A DNA stretch of 64,000 nucleotides, taken from Craspedostauros australis (Eukaryota > Bacillariophyta > Bacillariophyceae > Mastogloiales > Achnanthaceae). The stretch's first letter is position 1, and the number at the start of each line of letters is the position of its first letter. Location of the stretch: positions 310,001 through 374,000 of the forward strand of contig JAMXDE010000018.1 of assembly GCA_026770025.1 (NCBI GenBank), written 5' to 3'. Shown here piece after piece: positions 23,488 through 33,872 of this stretch. The notes beneath the pieces are model-generated. The model did no database searches. It saw only the letters and a program-made list of their open reading frames with translations, and was not told the origin of the DNA. The position numbers and the translations under genes were made by a program.

Positions 23488-24845
23488 TTTGCTGACCACT
23501 CACGGCTCACGAATACGGTTTTTCATTCTGTTGAGTGAACAATGATAGAATAAAGCCCCACACACACTTCCCTCGCAGGCGCGTCCGTTCTGCTCAACAG
23601 AGTTCCAACCTTGAGGAAGGGCACCGATGCGCACGTAGGACTGTGGTACTGAGAGGTTCCAGTTACATAGGGACATTTCGTTGTCGATGAGAGGTGAACC
23701 GTATGTCAAAGGCCACGGATCTCTCCGCGTGCGGAGGAACCACACAGAGGTGGCGAAATGGAACTGAGCTGCTTTGCGCGCCCTTCGTCCAGTGCGAGCT
23801 TTTGTGCATTGCTGATGCGTTGGGCGTGATCTTTGTGGACCAACACAAGGAACACGACCATCTTGTTTCGTCGTGACATCTCCCGACTCATTAGCCTTCG
23901 CGCCTGATCATAGACTGAACGATCGTTTGTGAATTGCTGACTGGCGTTTGTACCTCTTTCCCATCATGACACAGTGTTTACCACGCACAAGAACTCATCC
24001 ATGGTGGAACTCCAACGAATATGCATGCCTCCTTACTTAACGTGCTGTGATACCAATCATCTGTTAAACATTTCATGCTACCAACCTTCCGAAATTACTG
24101 TCCATACGGCGTTCACAGAAAATGTCATCGTTGCCCAGCAACCGGCAAGCGCACAACAACAAGGGCTTTGGGAATTGAATCTTCTCTGTACTGGCGTGGT
24201 TGCGAGTAACACTGGCCCGTCGTGACGCGAGTACCCAAAGGGGGAAGCTGTCCCTCCGCTGCAATACACACCTGGAAGAGAGCGGCCGTTTCTGTTTTTC
24301 GCGTGTACTTGTACGCATTCATGTACACTCCAGTACCATACCGTTGGTTCGAGTACTGTGGGTGAGACTGTCTTGGTGCAATTTCGCCATAAGCCTTTGT
24401 GCGAGAGTCCGCCCACAAGAGGGGTGAGGTGTGTCCGGTTGGTGAACCTATTTGCGTGGTGTTTGCTGTGCTTGTGTTCCACAGTGGTGGCTATTGCCTT
24501 GCCTCGTCTGAGTATGTGTTACCGCTCCGTTCCGTGCGGGCCCTGCCACGTTGCGTCGTCTCTCTCTGCAGGTCGGCGAGAAGAAGGACATGTGTTGGGT
24601 TGCGTGTGGGACTCGTGGTTTGTCACCACATTGCTCCTCGCACTCTTCTCACAAATCAGACGTCTGCATCTTCAGCTGCCTCCTTCATCCCCACACTTGT
24701 ACGAGTACGCAGCCATAGTCTTGACTTCACTTGACTCTATTTGACTTGACTTGACTTCACTCCACTCCATTTCACTGCATTTCACTCCACTCCATTCCGC
24801 ACGAGCCAGAGGTCAAGCCATCAGAGCAACAATCACAGACATCCA
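23488..24845. other. Intergenic region upstream of the HSF gene
   Basis: Flanks the transposon on the right and should contain the HSF promoter near its right end. No gene with a domain or splice support is visible. The last 130 bases are a low-complexity TTGACTTCACT run, listed separately. Confidence 0.55.
24720..24797 (+). repeat. Low-complexity TTGACTTCACT/CACTCCATTT repeat before HSF gene
   Basis: Degenerate copies of CTTGACTTCACT and CACTCCACTCCATTTCACTG fill these bases and end about 50 bases before the HSF start. A shorter version of the same word (CTTGACTTCACTCCACG) appears at 59919-59935 in an intron of the HMG-box gene. It may be part of the leader or core promoter. Confidence 0.7.
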
Positions 24846-26558
24846 ATGATGAACACAGACTGGCCCAACCTTGCCCCAAACACAACAGTGGCGCCACCAG
24901 CAGGCACGGTATCTTCAGCGTCGCTCATATCGGAGGCATCGAGCATGTCGGAGGTCCGCAAGTCCTCGCCTTCACCCATCGTGTCCGGCCCCAACGCCAA
25001 GATGACCTTCAACGCCAAGGACTTGATCGGAGATGACAGCAGCCAGCGTCGTCCCAACCAGGTGCCGAAGCACAGACCTAACCAGAGGCCTAACCGCAGA
25101 CCAAAGCTGAACAAGACAGGCGCCACGACGAAGACCGAGAATGGAAGCCCGAACGAGGTCGGAGCGGGAAGCCAGATGGCCATGCAAACTTCGCCCAACA
25201 CCGCCGAAGACGATGTAAAGTCCAAGAAGCTGATGTTCAGCTTCCCCCTCCGCCTGCACGGCATGCTCAAGGAAGCCAAGAGGAAAGGCTTCAGCCACAT
25301 CGTTTCATGGACAGAGAGCGGCACCAAGTTCCGCATCAACCAGCGCAAGGCCTTCGAAAAGGAGATCTTACCCATCTACTTCACAACATCGAAGTACAAG
25401 TCCTTCACGCGGCAGCTCAACCTCTACGGTTTCGACCGAGCCCCGAGTGGCCCCGATCGCGGAGCATACGGGCATCCATCCTTCGTGCGCGACAAGGTCG
25501 AGCTGTCGCACACCATGACCCGAGTGCGTTGCAAGCGAAAGCCTTCTGCGGCCAGCACCGGCAGGAGCGGCCGCAAGGACAAAGATGCCAGCAACGATGC
25601 CAGCAAGACAAGATTCACCAATGCCACCACCAATAGATATGCCACCAAGGACAACAGCAGCGACGGGGCTGCCAAGACAAGGAGCATTCACTGCGTCAGT
25701 GGAAAGCAACAGGTGGCGATCAACCGCATGGATCTACCAACGGACATGATGCCCCTCATGGGTAACGACTGCTCAACGGCACCGCCATCGCAACCCAGTG
25801 CGTCTGACCTCTTTGGAAAGAACCGCATGGCCACAACAACGACTGCTTCTACTCTTACTGCTACGGCTACGGCTACTTCCATGCAGCCGGCAAATAGTAT
25901 ATCCCCACGTGCCAACCCATTCCAGTCGCAACAGCAGGGATTCAAGGACATGAGCGGCGCTGGGTTCCAAAGTACCGATCCCGATCGCAGAATCAGCATT
26001 TTCAACAACACGCTGCCCCTGCATGAACTGCAATCGAACAGCCGTGCTCTGACTCTGAGCATGGGCACCGACATGAACCTCTATGTCACCACAGGCACAA
26101 ACATGGGCACACCCATCAGCATGGACATGCGGATGATCACTAGTCACGGCTTGGAACCAACCACATCAATGGATACCACCAACCACACTCAAATTTCAAA
26201 CACAAGCCGTGATGGGTCACAGAGACAACGGAGGGATACCCTCCTCAACCACAAAGGGCGCCAAGGCAGCGATGACGACAGCAGCAATAGCTACTTTCCA
26301 TCCTGTGACGACGTCGAGGATCTCTCCATGGGATCCTTCGGCGATGTCTCCCAAACGGACAACACCACCAAGCTCTCTTCTACAATGCTCAGCGCCGTCC
26401 AGAGTCTTAACATGCCCAAGCCAACCGGGTCAACCAAACTGCCGTTTGGACCACGCTTCCAAATCGCAACGCAGAACATGATGGAAACCAGCACACCTGA
26501 CATCGTCGCGGAGATTCAGCGCACTTTCGGATTCCCGATGGCCTTGCAAGCGACCTAA
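24846..26558 (+). CDS. Heat shock factor-type DNA-binding transcription regulator
   Basis: Single exon, 570 residues, starting at the first of two adjacent ATGs (24846, 24849). Residues about 129-222 form the HSF winged-helix domain: SFPLRLHGMLKEA, VSWTESGTKFRI, FEKEILPIYF, and the recognition helix SFTRQLNLYGFDR. FSHIVSW and the Pro-Ser-Phe (HPSFVRD) after the wing are also typical. The stretch before the domain is basic and Gln/Arg/Pro-rich, a likely nuclear signal. After the domain there is no obvious heptad region, so classical HR-A/B trimerisation cannot be read from the sequence. The rest is Thr/Ser/Asn/Met-rich, with an acidic patch (DDDSSNSYFPSCDDVEDLSMG) that could be an activation segment. 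Diatoms have many such HSFs. The stop is TAA. Confidence 0.9.
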   Translation: MMNTDWPNLAPNTTVAPPAGTVSSASLISEASSMSEVRKSSPSPIVSGPNAKMTFNAKDLIGDDSSQRRPNQVPKHRPNQRPNRRPKLNKTGATTKTENGSPNEVGAGSQMAMQTSPNTAEDDVKSKKLMFSFPLRLHGMLKEAKRKGFSHIVSWTESGTKFRINQRKAFEKEILPIYFTTSKYKSFTRQLNLYGFDRAPSGPDRGAYGHPSFVRDKVELSHTMTRVRCKRKPSAASTGRSGRKDKDASNDASKTRFTNATTNRYATKDNSSDGAAKTRSIHCVSGKQQVAINRMDLPTDMMPLMGNDCSTAPPSQPSASDLFGKNRMATTTTASTLTATATATSMQPANSISPRANPFQSQQQGFKDMSGAGFQSTDPDRRISIFNNTLPLHELQSNSRALTLSMGTDMNLYVTTGTNMGTPISMDMRMITSHGLEPTTSMDTTNHTQISNTSRDGSQRQRRDTLLNHKGRQGSDDDSSNSYFPSCDDVEDLSMGSFGDVSQTDNTTKLSSTMLSAVQSLNMPKPTGSTKLPFGPRFQIATQNMMETSTPDIVAEIQRTFGFPMALQAT

Positions 26559-29500
26559 CCAGAGCCCCGACATGTTGTACCATACTCGTACATATAATGC
26601 GAGCATCATACTTGCATGTGCGTGTATACTATGTCGTGGTCTATCACGACTATGTATATTACACATGCCAAATGTATAATATTATATAATCGTAGGAAAG
26701 CACAGCAGTTTTGATTTCGTTGATTCCCCACATGTTGGTGCTCGAGAGTACAGTACTACATGTTGGTGCTCTGTTCTGTGGTGGTGGAGCACACGCGAGC
26801 ACGCAGGAGTACGATCGTATCCGCAGAGGATCTCACGAATGGTGACGAACGTCTGCTCGTGCCCGTATTCAGGTGTGTACCACGCTGGCACGGGGTAGTT
26901 CGTATCATGCGCTATGGACTGGCCGCATCATGAATGATCGCAGCTACTCTCTATCTGGTTTGGAATCGCTTGTGTTGTTTCACTAATCGCAAAGGGCCGC
27001 CATGTCTTGCTGCGCATGTATAGTTCTCGTACGACTACCATACCATACAACTACATACTATTCGTACGAGTACGAGCGTGGCGCAAGGAAACACGGTTTG
27101 TCAGTCCAATGGATGGCTTCACATCCATCCAGAGCATACCGTCATCCTGCACTCGACAGTTGGGGTATGGTACATTTATTCACCTCTTGTTGCTGTCTGT
27201 TAGAACCAGATCATGGTTGTTTCGGTCCACAAACGGGTGTGGTCCGACCACGGCACGAGGACGAGGACGAGCACACGTCTGGTATGGCATGTGCCCTGCC
27301 TCCTCCGGAACCTTGTTGCATGGTGTATGGTCGTATGCAGCTTTCCTGTCGCACAAGCCCCAACCTCTGAGTCTCCACGCGACTACGCCATACCCAGGCA
27401 CTTTCGACCTCAGCCCAGGGGATTCATACTCATGTGCAGTTTATCGAAACCACGTTGCCAACACAAACAGAACTTCCCCGATGCTCGGCAGCACCTTCCT
27501 CCAATCGCGCTGACCATTCGCTCCGACATGCCGTACTCCACAACAAAATGCAGGCGCTCTGCTTCATTCGATTCTGTCTTGTGTTGCCAAAACGCGAGAC
27601 TTTGGTGGATGAGAAATGCTGTGGGTACGGCCGTGCAGGCAAGCCGGCGCTTTTTAGTCCATCGCACTTTCTCATGCACATATATGACGCCGACAGATAA
27701 ATAGTAAACCGTAGCCATCCCCACTCTCCAACTTTTGCGCCATGGTCGAGAGAGGAATCTTTCTGGAAGGCAACATTCCGAAGGACGTCACGACTACGGC
27801 AACCATGGCGGCATCCAAAAGTATTTGACATCATGATCGGCAACATCATGATCGGCAACATCATGAGCAACGCCATCTGACGCATTCGTTTTTCATTGTC
27901 AGCACTCCAGGGACAGCCACAGGAATCGTCCGAACCTCGATTTGCCATCCCAAGAAGGACAATACCATGCTTGAGCAGACATGAATGGAGCTATCACAAC
28001 CAATGCCTTCATACGGAGATGGGTGTTTTCATCTCTGGCAGTACTCGTAGGTGAATCATCGTGCAACTTGACGACACGCCTCCGGTTGCGCGATGCGATC
28101 ATGCCACGCACAACTCCAATACCACGCTGAAGACACCATCTCTCCTGCATACTCATACGTGTACTCGGAGAGAGATCAGTTCACAGACAGATGATGGGTG
28201 CTCATGGTGTTCATTGTCATGGTCAGAGCTGCATTGTACTATTCTACCACGTACCTCAAGACTACTGCGCGAGGAAGGCTGAGGATGATGCAATCTCAGT
28301 ATTGCTCAATACCCTGAGCCGAACAAGGACCCGGCAGAGTCGGAAGAGACGGAGACTGAGCCGTTTGTGAGTCGTTCGCCGCTCTGATCGCATTATTTTG
28401 CGACGCACAAAAAGTGATGATTGTTCGCGTTGTCCAGCGTGACTGATTGGTGCACGTACAAGTCTACAGGGTATATCTTTTTGAATAGAGACGCGCTCGA
28501 AGATGTTATTAGTTCTCTAATGCAAAGCCCACAAATATGTCATTCATTTAATAGTGCACATGGAAGACAGTAGAGAACAAACTGCACAGGATGCGATGAG
28601 GTGGTTAGCAACCTGATGCAACACGGACTCCCTGTCCTTCTGTGCCCGGTACCATGTCCGAATATGGTACTTATAATTCATATTGTGCGTTGAATCGCGA
28701 AGCAACTGCAACAGCAAGAGGAACAGCAACCACAACCCGTCAGACAGCAACAAGTAACATCCGCATCAACATGTAAGACAGCAACAACCCCCTGACAAAC
28801 ATCCCACGCCACCACATCTCATGCCCTCTGGCCTCGCTTGGAACAAAGACGCGAAAACAACAGGTGAGAGCATTCGTCGCAACGACAGAGTAATTGAACG
28901 ACTCACACAATTGTTATCCTCCCTTGCTTGGGGTCCTCAAAGAAGATATGAAGACTCTGTACAAACTGTGGGTGGAGAGCTGGGCGGATTTCCGTGGTTA
29001 TAGAGTACACCCCAGAGCAGAATACCCTGCCACTGGTGTCTCGACCGACCACCATTTCGAGAAGCCCTCTTCCAGGGTGCGGCGGGCGGCTTCGTCACCC
29101 CTCCCGTTGCTCCCCGTGGCGTTCCCATGATGTCTCCCTCGATGTTCATGAATTGCAAAAGACTCCACATCTTGTTGGTCGCACCCCTCTCGATTCGCGG
29201 TGATAGCGCAGCCGACAAAGAAACGCCACAATTTCAACACAACACAAGACACGACAGAGCGTTGACATCATGTCCCAACAGCGGCAATGTCTGAGAAGGA
29301 CCATGCGGAAGGCCAATCTTGAATCGTGCCACAAAGCCTTGACTCTTTTCCCGAATGACTTCACCATCGAATCAAAGTGGACCTCGCCTCCATCTGCATC
29401 TGCGTCTGCACACATGCTGCTCTTTCCCAATCATACCATGTACATCATTGTATTCCAATCATGGAATGTCATCGATCCCAACTTACCATGCGGAAGCAAT

Positions 29501-29805
29501 ACCCTCGTGCGCATCCACCCCGAGGAGCATCAGCATGAAACATCTCTTTCCCTCTCTCTCTCTCTCTCCCCCTTTCTCCGTAGCAACCCGCCTTTAGCTG
29601 TGACAGCAATGGCATTCTCCACCAACATCCTACTTCACATCCTAACATACAAGTAGTTGTACGTGCATATCATCCTACCCATCAACCCTGCGAAACCACC
29701 AGCTCCGAGTTGAACACCATCATCGGTCGAGACAGCAATAATCACATCACTTTCGCATCGCTATCGCCACCACATACAACCCGGACCATCTCGGATCAAC
29801 TGAAG
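26559..29805. other. Large intergenic region, no supported gene
   Basis: Over 3 kb with no frame that joins ATG, splice sites and a recognisable domain. It holds many GTAC/CGTACGAG words (for example 27020-27080), a 15-bp triplicate at 27829-27871, and a CT run at 29548-29575 probably in the leader of the ankyrin gene. Leftward frames at 28937-29430 read partly protein-like but have no start and no consistent splice solution. A plus-strand ATG frame at 29270-29656 (128 codons) is low-complexity and unconvincing. Confidence 0.5.
27829..27871 (+). repeat. 15-bp tandem triplicate
   Basis: Three copies of CATCATGATCGGCAA-like sequence, the last slightly diverged, in otherwise unannotated DNA. 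Confidence 0.8.
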
Positions 29806-29871
29806 ATGAACTTGTATTTCGACCTTGCCGTACACCTTCCTCCTCCTCCTCATCGGTATCAACGGTACAAC

Positions 29872-32800
29872 ATGGCAACGGCGACGGCAGCAGAAGAAGA
29901 TCCGAAATTCGCAGAAGCCCAACTTGCTGTTCGAAATGGTGATCTCAATGGCCTCATCAAATACACGAGGGCAATCCAATCAGCCGACACGGCGTCAGGA
30001 AGAGGATGGCACAAACTGATCATCGACAAACAGAATGCGAAGGGAGAGACATTGCTGCACATCGCCTGTCTGTACGACTGCATTCCCATCATCAATCATC
30101 TTGTGAAGGATTGCGCGGCCGACACCAACATGCGCACCAAAGAACAGGAGACCATGCTGCATCTCGCGGCATTCGCTGGGCATCTTCGAATCGTCGATCA
30201 CATCATTGCCAACTTCGGGCTACCCATGGACGCCCGGAATGAGGAATGCGAACAAGCGCTGCATTATGCCGCCAAAAGGGGACATGTCCATATTGTTCGG
30301 CGCTTGGTTCATGATCATGGCGCAGATCCTTCGGCCCAAAACAACGAAGGCAATATGCCGCTTCATCTTTCCAGCTTCTACGGCCACGAAAATGTTGCCC
30401 AGTACCTTGTGGGATGCCCTCAAGTTCACATCGATGCTCGCAACCACAAGCAGGAGACAGCGTTGCACCTCGCTTGCAAGGAAGGTCGCTTCGAGGTGGC
30501 GTCATTTCTCGTTGCCAATACGAACGCAGATCCCAACGTTCGGGCCAGTGAAGGTCAGACGCCGCTGTACCTCGCCTGCGTCGAATATGACGGGGTGCTC
30601 GGCAACCATCTCGATATCGTTGAATTGCTGATCCAGGACCCGAGGGTGGACGTGAACATCCCCGGAAACGACGGCAAGACAGTGCTGCACCTCGCCGTCG
30701 GTGAAGAGAACTACCCCATCTTAAAGAAGCTGCGCGCTTCGAACAGCATCGACTGCAACGTCCAGGACCACACTGGGGCCACACCTTTTCACCTCGCGTG
30801 TGCGGCGGATGAGATGAAGCTGATCACCAACATGCTCACATTCCACGTGAATAACAGCGGTTTCTTTCGCAACATCGATGTCAACATCCCCGACAACAAC
30901 GGAGACACTCCCCTGCACTTCGCCTGCAGGCAGGGAAGCTGGGATTTCATCAAGTTCCTCCTGGAGGACGCGGGCCCTGAGTTCAACTTCGACATCAACG
31001 CCAGGAATCATCGGAACGAGACAATCTTGCATGCAGCGTTTCAAGGATTCGCACAGAGCTACGAGTGCAAGCCATTGCTCACGTGCTTCAAGCTCGCGGA
31101 GGTGCTACCGAACGTCTCCGACTCAAACGGGCAAACGGTGATGCATCTTGCTTGTTGGTACGGTTGCCTAGATTTCCTGGAGCAGCTGGTGATGCCGTCT
31201 CCCACTCCGCACGGTCAGGTCCAACTTTCCATCGACATGAATTGCTACGATGTGAATGGCAAGACACCATTCCATTACGCCTGCGAAACCGGGCGTTCAC
31301 GCATCGTTGATTTGTTGGTATCTCACACCACTGCAGATGTCCTCCGCCACGATCGATCGCGCAAGACTGGGTTCCACATGGCGTGCGAGAATGGTCACTT
31401 GGATGTGGTGAAGTACTTGGTCGAAGCCAACGTCAAAGCTGCCGGTGTTCAAAACCTGCGCCAGCAAACCCACCACATGCCACATCACGTCATGAGCGTC
31501 CAAGACCAGAAATTCGCCAACTCCCAACCTCTCACGGAGCGGGACGAGGTACTTTCTGCGTTGATGCAACAGGGGACCCAGGCGGGATCAGCGTCCACGC
31601 GATACTCCGTGTACCCAAACCGGAGTCGTCCTCATCCAATAATTCCATTGTCAGCACAACAGCAGCTCGTGTTCAGCGGCTCGGAAGCCGAACTGCCTGT
31701 CGGAATCGATGATAATCACGCAACCACAGCGTCGCCGTGTCAAGTGGACAGCCAAGGCGTTGTTACGCATCCTGACGCATGGAACCACGCAGTCATCAAC
31801 ATGGGCATGGGCGTGAATACGAACGGGAACGCCCCGGCAAAGTCTCCGATCGATGCGCAAGACTGCCTTGGAAAGACAGGATTGCACCTTGCATCTGAGA
31901 AGCGACACGTGCATGTGGTCGAGTACCTCTTGGATCTGCCGAGTGGACAAGGTGTCGATGTGAGCATCCAGGACCACAGCGGTCGCGTGGCACTTTATTA
32001 TGCATGCGCGCAAGGGGACTTGGAGATGGTGAAGGCGTTGACTGGTGGCGGCAACCATGATACTATCATCGATCACGAGACCTTCAGTATCCACGATATT
32101 GATGGGTCCACACCCCTCTTCAGCGCCTGCAAGAATGGCCACACGTGTATCATCGATTACTTTCTCAAAGGGACTGAGGTCGGCATCCAACAACGAGATC
32201 CCAATGGGAACACGATCCTCCATATTGCTTGCGTCAATGCGAGGCCAGATATCGTCGGACGGTTGATCAAGTCCAAGCGCGTCGATGCCAACGCCGGGAA
32301 TAACAGTGGTGATACCCCACTGCATGTGGCATGTGCAGTTGGATGTCGCCAATGCGTCGAGATTCTGATCCATGCAGACGTCTTTCAGGTTGATGTCAAC
32401 GCTCGAAACATCATGGGCGACTCACCCTTCCACCATGCATGCAGCCACCGGAACATGGATGTGATCAAGCTGCTGATGTCGTCTCCCAAAGTTGACACCG
32501 TCATCCAGAACCACAAGGGCAACACGGTGCTCCATGATGCCTGCAAAGTGTGTCATCTCGATGTTCTGCAATGGTTGACAGACGGTTCGGGATCTGCGGA
32601 AGTTGATGACCCGAAAAGCAGGAGCAACATCAGCCGCAATACCGAAAATGGCATCAACAGCGACGATGGCAACAGCGACAACAACAACAGCAGCAACGAC
32701 GACAACAAGAGGGATATGCCACCCGCGATCGCGCCAGACGCTTCTCCCCAACCCAAACCAATGAACGAACCGCGAACACCGTCGCCAGCCCGACCTGCGG

Positions 32801-33372
32801 GGATGCACACGATCGCGAACGTGCAGAACAACGAAGGCAACACGGCGCTCCACTGTGCCTGCATCGAAGGACACTTGGAAATCGTCACGTACATGCTATC
32901 AACCTTCGCGCTTGATGTCAGCATCCAGAACATGAACGGCATGGCCCCGTTGCATCACGCCAGCAAAGCTGGTCATGCCGAGATCGCAAGGCTGCTGCTG
33001 AATCTGCAATCCAATCGCGACGACGTCAACCTGCAAAATCGCGACGGCCAGACGTCGTTGCACCTGGCTTGCCAGCAGGACCATTTTGATATCGTGGCGA
33101 CCCTGATGAACCAAGAGGCGATCGATTGCAACGTCCGCGATGACGACGGCAACGTGCCGATTTGGTATGCGTGCAGGAAGAGCGCGCTGGACATCGTGAA
33201 CCTTCTGGTGTCGTCGGGCAAGGTCGATGTCAATGTCTGCAACAAGCGTAACGAGACATTGCTGCGGATGGTGTTGCGGCTGCGGGACGAAGCGCCGTTG
33301 CAGGAAGCGATCCTGCGTGGCGCGGGCCGTTCGTCAGTGACGGTGCAGTGGTACACAGAACTCGAGAAGTAG
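29872..33372 (+). CDS. Large ankyrin-repeat protein
   Basis: Single exon, about 1166 residues from the ATG at 29872; an in-frame ATG at 29806 would add 22 residues. I count at least 24 ankyrin repeats by their G-x-T-x-LH-x-AC cores (GETLLHIAC, GDTPLHFAC, GQTVMHLAC, GNTALHCAC, GQTSLHLAC and others), running from about residue 55 to the C-terminus. Two low-complexity spacers interrupt them. One near residues 535-650 is rich in Pro/Gln/His/Ser. One near 915-970 is Ser/Asn/Asp-rich (DDGNSDNNNSSNDDN). No kinase, zinc finger or membrane segment is attached, so it is probably a scaffold. Many repeats keep hydrophobic DVN-x-x loop ends. The binding partner is unknown. It converges on the basic protein to its right with about 500 bases between the stops. 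Confidence 0.9.
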   Translation: MATATAAEEDPKFAEAQLAVRNGDLNGLIKYTRAIQSADTASGRGWHKLIIDKQNAKGETLLHIACLYDCIPIINHLVKDCAADTNMRTKEQETMLHLAAFAGHLRIVDHIIANFGLPMDARNEECEQALHYAAKRGHVHIVRRLVHDHGADPSAQNNEGNMPLHLSSFYGHENVAQYLVGCPQVHIDARNHKQETALHLACKEGRFEVASFLVANTNADPNVRASEGQTPLYLACVEYDGVLGNHLDIVELLIQDPRVDVNIPGNDGKTVLHLAVGEENYPILKKLRASNSIDCNVQDHTGATPFHLACAADEMKLITNMLTFHVNNSGFFRNIDVNIPDNNGDTPLHFACRQGSWDFIKFLLEDAGPEFNFDINARNHRNETILHAAFQGFAQSYECKPLLTCFKLAEVLPNVSDSNGQTVMHLACWYGCLDFLEQLVMPSPTPHGQVQLSIDMNCYDVNGKTPFHYACETGRSRIVDLLVSHTTADVLRHDRSRKTGFHMACENGHLDVVKYLVEANVKAAGVQNLRQQTHHMPHHVMSVQDQKFANSQPLTERDEVLSALMQQGTQAGSASTRYSVYPNRSRPHPIIPLSAQQQLVFSGSEAELPVGIDDNHATTASPCQVDSQGVVTHPDAWNHAVINMGMGVNTNGNAPAKSPIDAQDCLGKTGLHLASEKRHVHVVEYLLDLPSGQGVDVSIQDHSGRVALYYACAQGDLEMVKALTGGGNHDTIIDHETFSIHDIDGSTPLFSACKNGHTCIIDYFLKGTEVGIQQRDPNGNTILHIACVNARPDIVGRLIKSKRVDANAGNNSGDTPLHVACAVGCRQCVEILIHADVFQVDVNARNIMGDSPFHHACSHRNMDVIKLLMSSPKVDTVIQNHKGNTVLHDACKVCHLDVLQWLTDGSGSAEVDDPKSRSNISRNTENGINSDDGNSDNNNSSNDDNKRDMPPAIAPDASPQPKPMNEPRTPSPARPAGMHTIANVQNNEGNTALHCACIEGHLEIVTYMLSTFALDVSIQNMNGMAPLHHASKAGHAEIARLLLNLQSNRDDVNLQNRDGQTSLHLACQQDHFDIVATLMNQEAIDCNVRDDDGNVPIWYACRKSALDIVNLLVSSGKVDVNVCNKRNETLLRMVLRLRDEAPLQEAILRGAGRSSVTVQWYTELEK

Positions 33373-33872
33373 CTTGGTCTCAGCGCGGGCGGTGTTGTTG
33401 TCATGGCTCGCCGTAGCGACGGTCCCGTTGAGTGCGTCCCCTTGTTGACTTTGGGTACATGCATACATACGTACATGGATCCATACATACATTAGTGCAT
33501 GCATGAGCAGTGGTAGAGTAATCCGTTTTCGATAATGTATGGTTTCCCACTTCACTCCGCTGTGCCATGCCGAAGTGCTCCTCTCTTCCTTGTTCTGCTC
33601 CACTGCATCACTGGCCGCAGTAATAGTACGGACATGACCAATCAACGTGTTGCCCTGCGACGATGCAAACACCACGTTCACCCTTCAAGGACATGGTGTG
33701 GTATCTGTACGCTCACGCGCGAGTGAACCATTCTGGCTCGAGAGCATGACACCATTGGAGAGCAATGTACGCACGCATGGCACTGCGTTTGACTGGGAAT
33801 TGATTTAACAACCGAAGACGATGGTGATATAATATTCTATAAAGATAATGAACGTAAGTTGCATGCTTGTAT
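33373..33872. other. Intergenic gap between convergent genes
   Basis: Holds the 3' ends of the ankyrin gene and of the leftward basic-protein gene. About 33464-33505 is a CATACATACGTAC-rich stretch with an imperfect palindrome around ATGGATCCAT. No gene is seen. Confidence 0.55.

Noticed and set aside
28937..29430. Leftward frames that read partly protein-like (TNKMWSLLQFMNIEGDIMGTP)
   Set aside because: No ATG, donor and acceptor set gives one continuous protein, and no domain is recognised.
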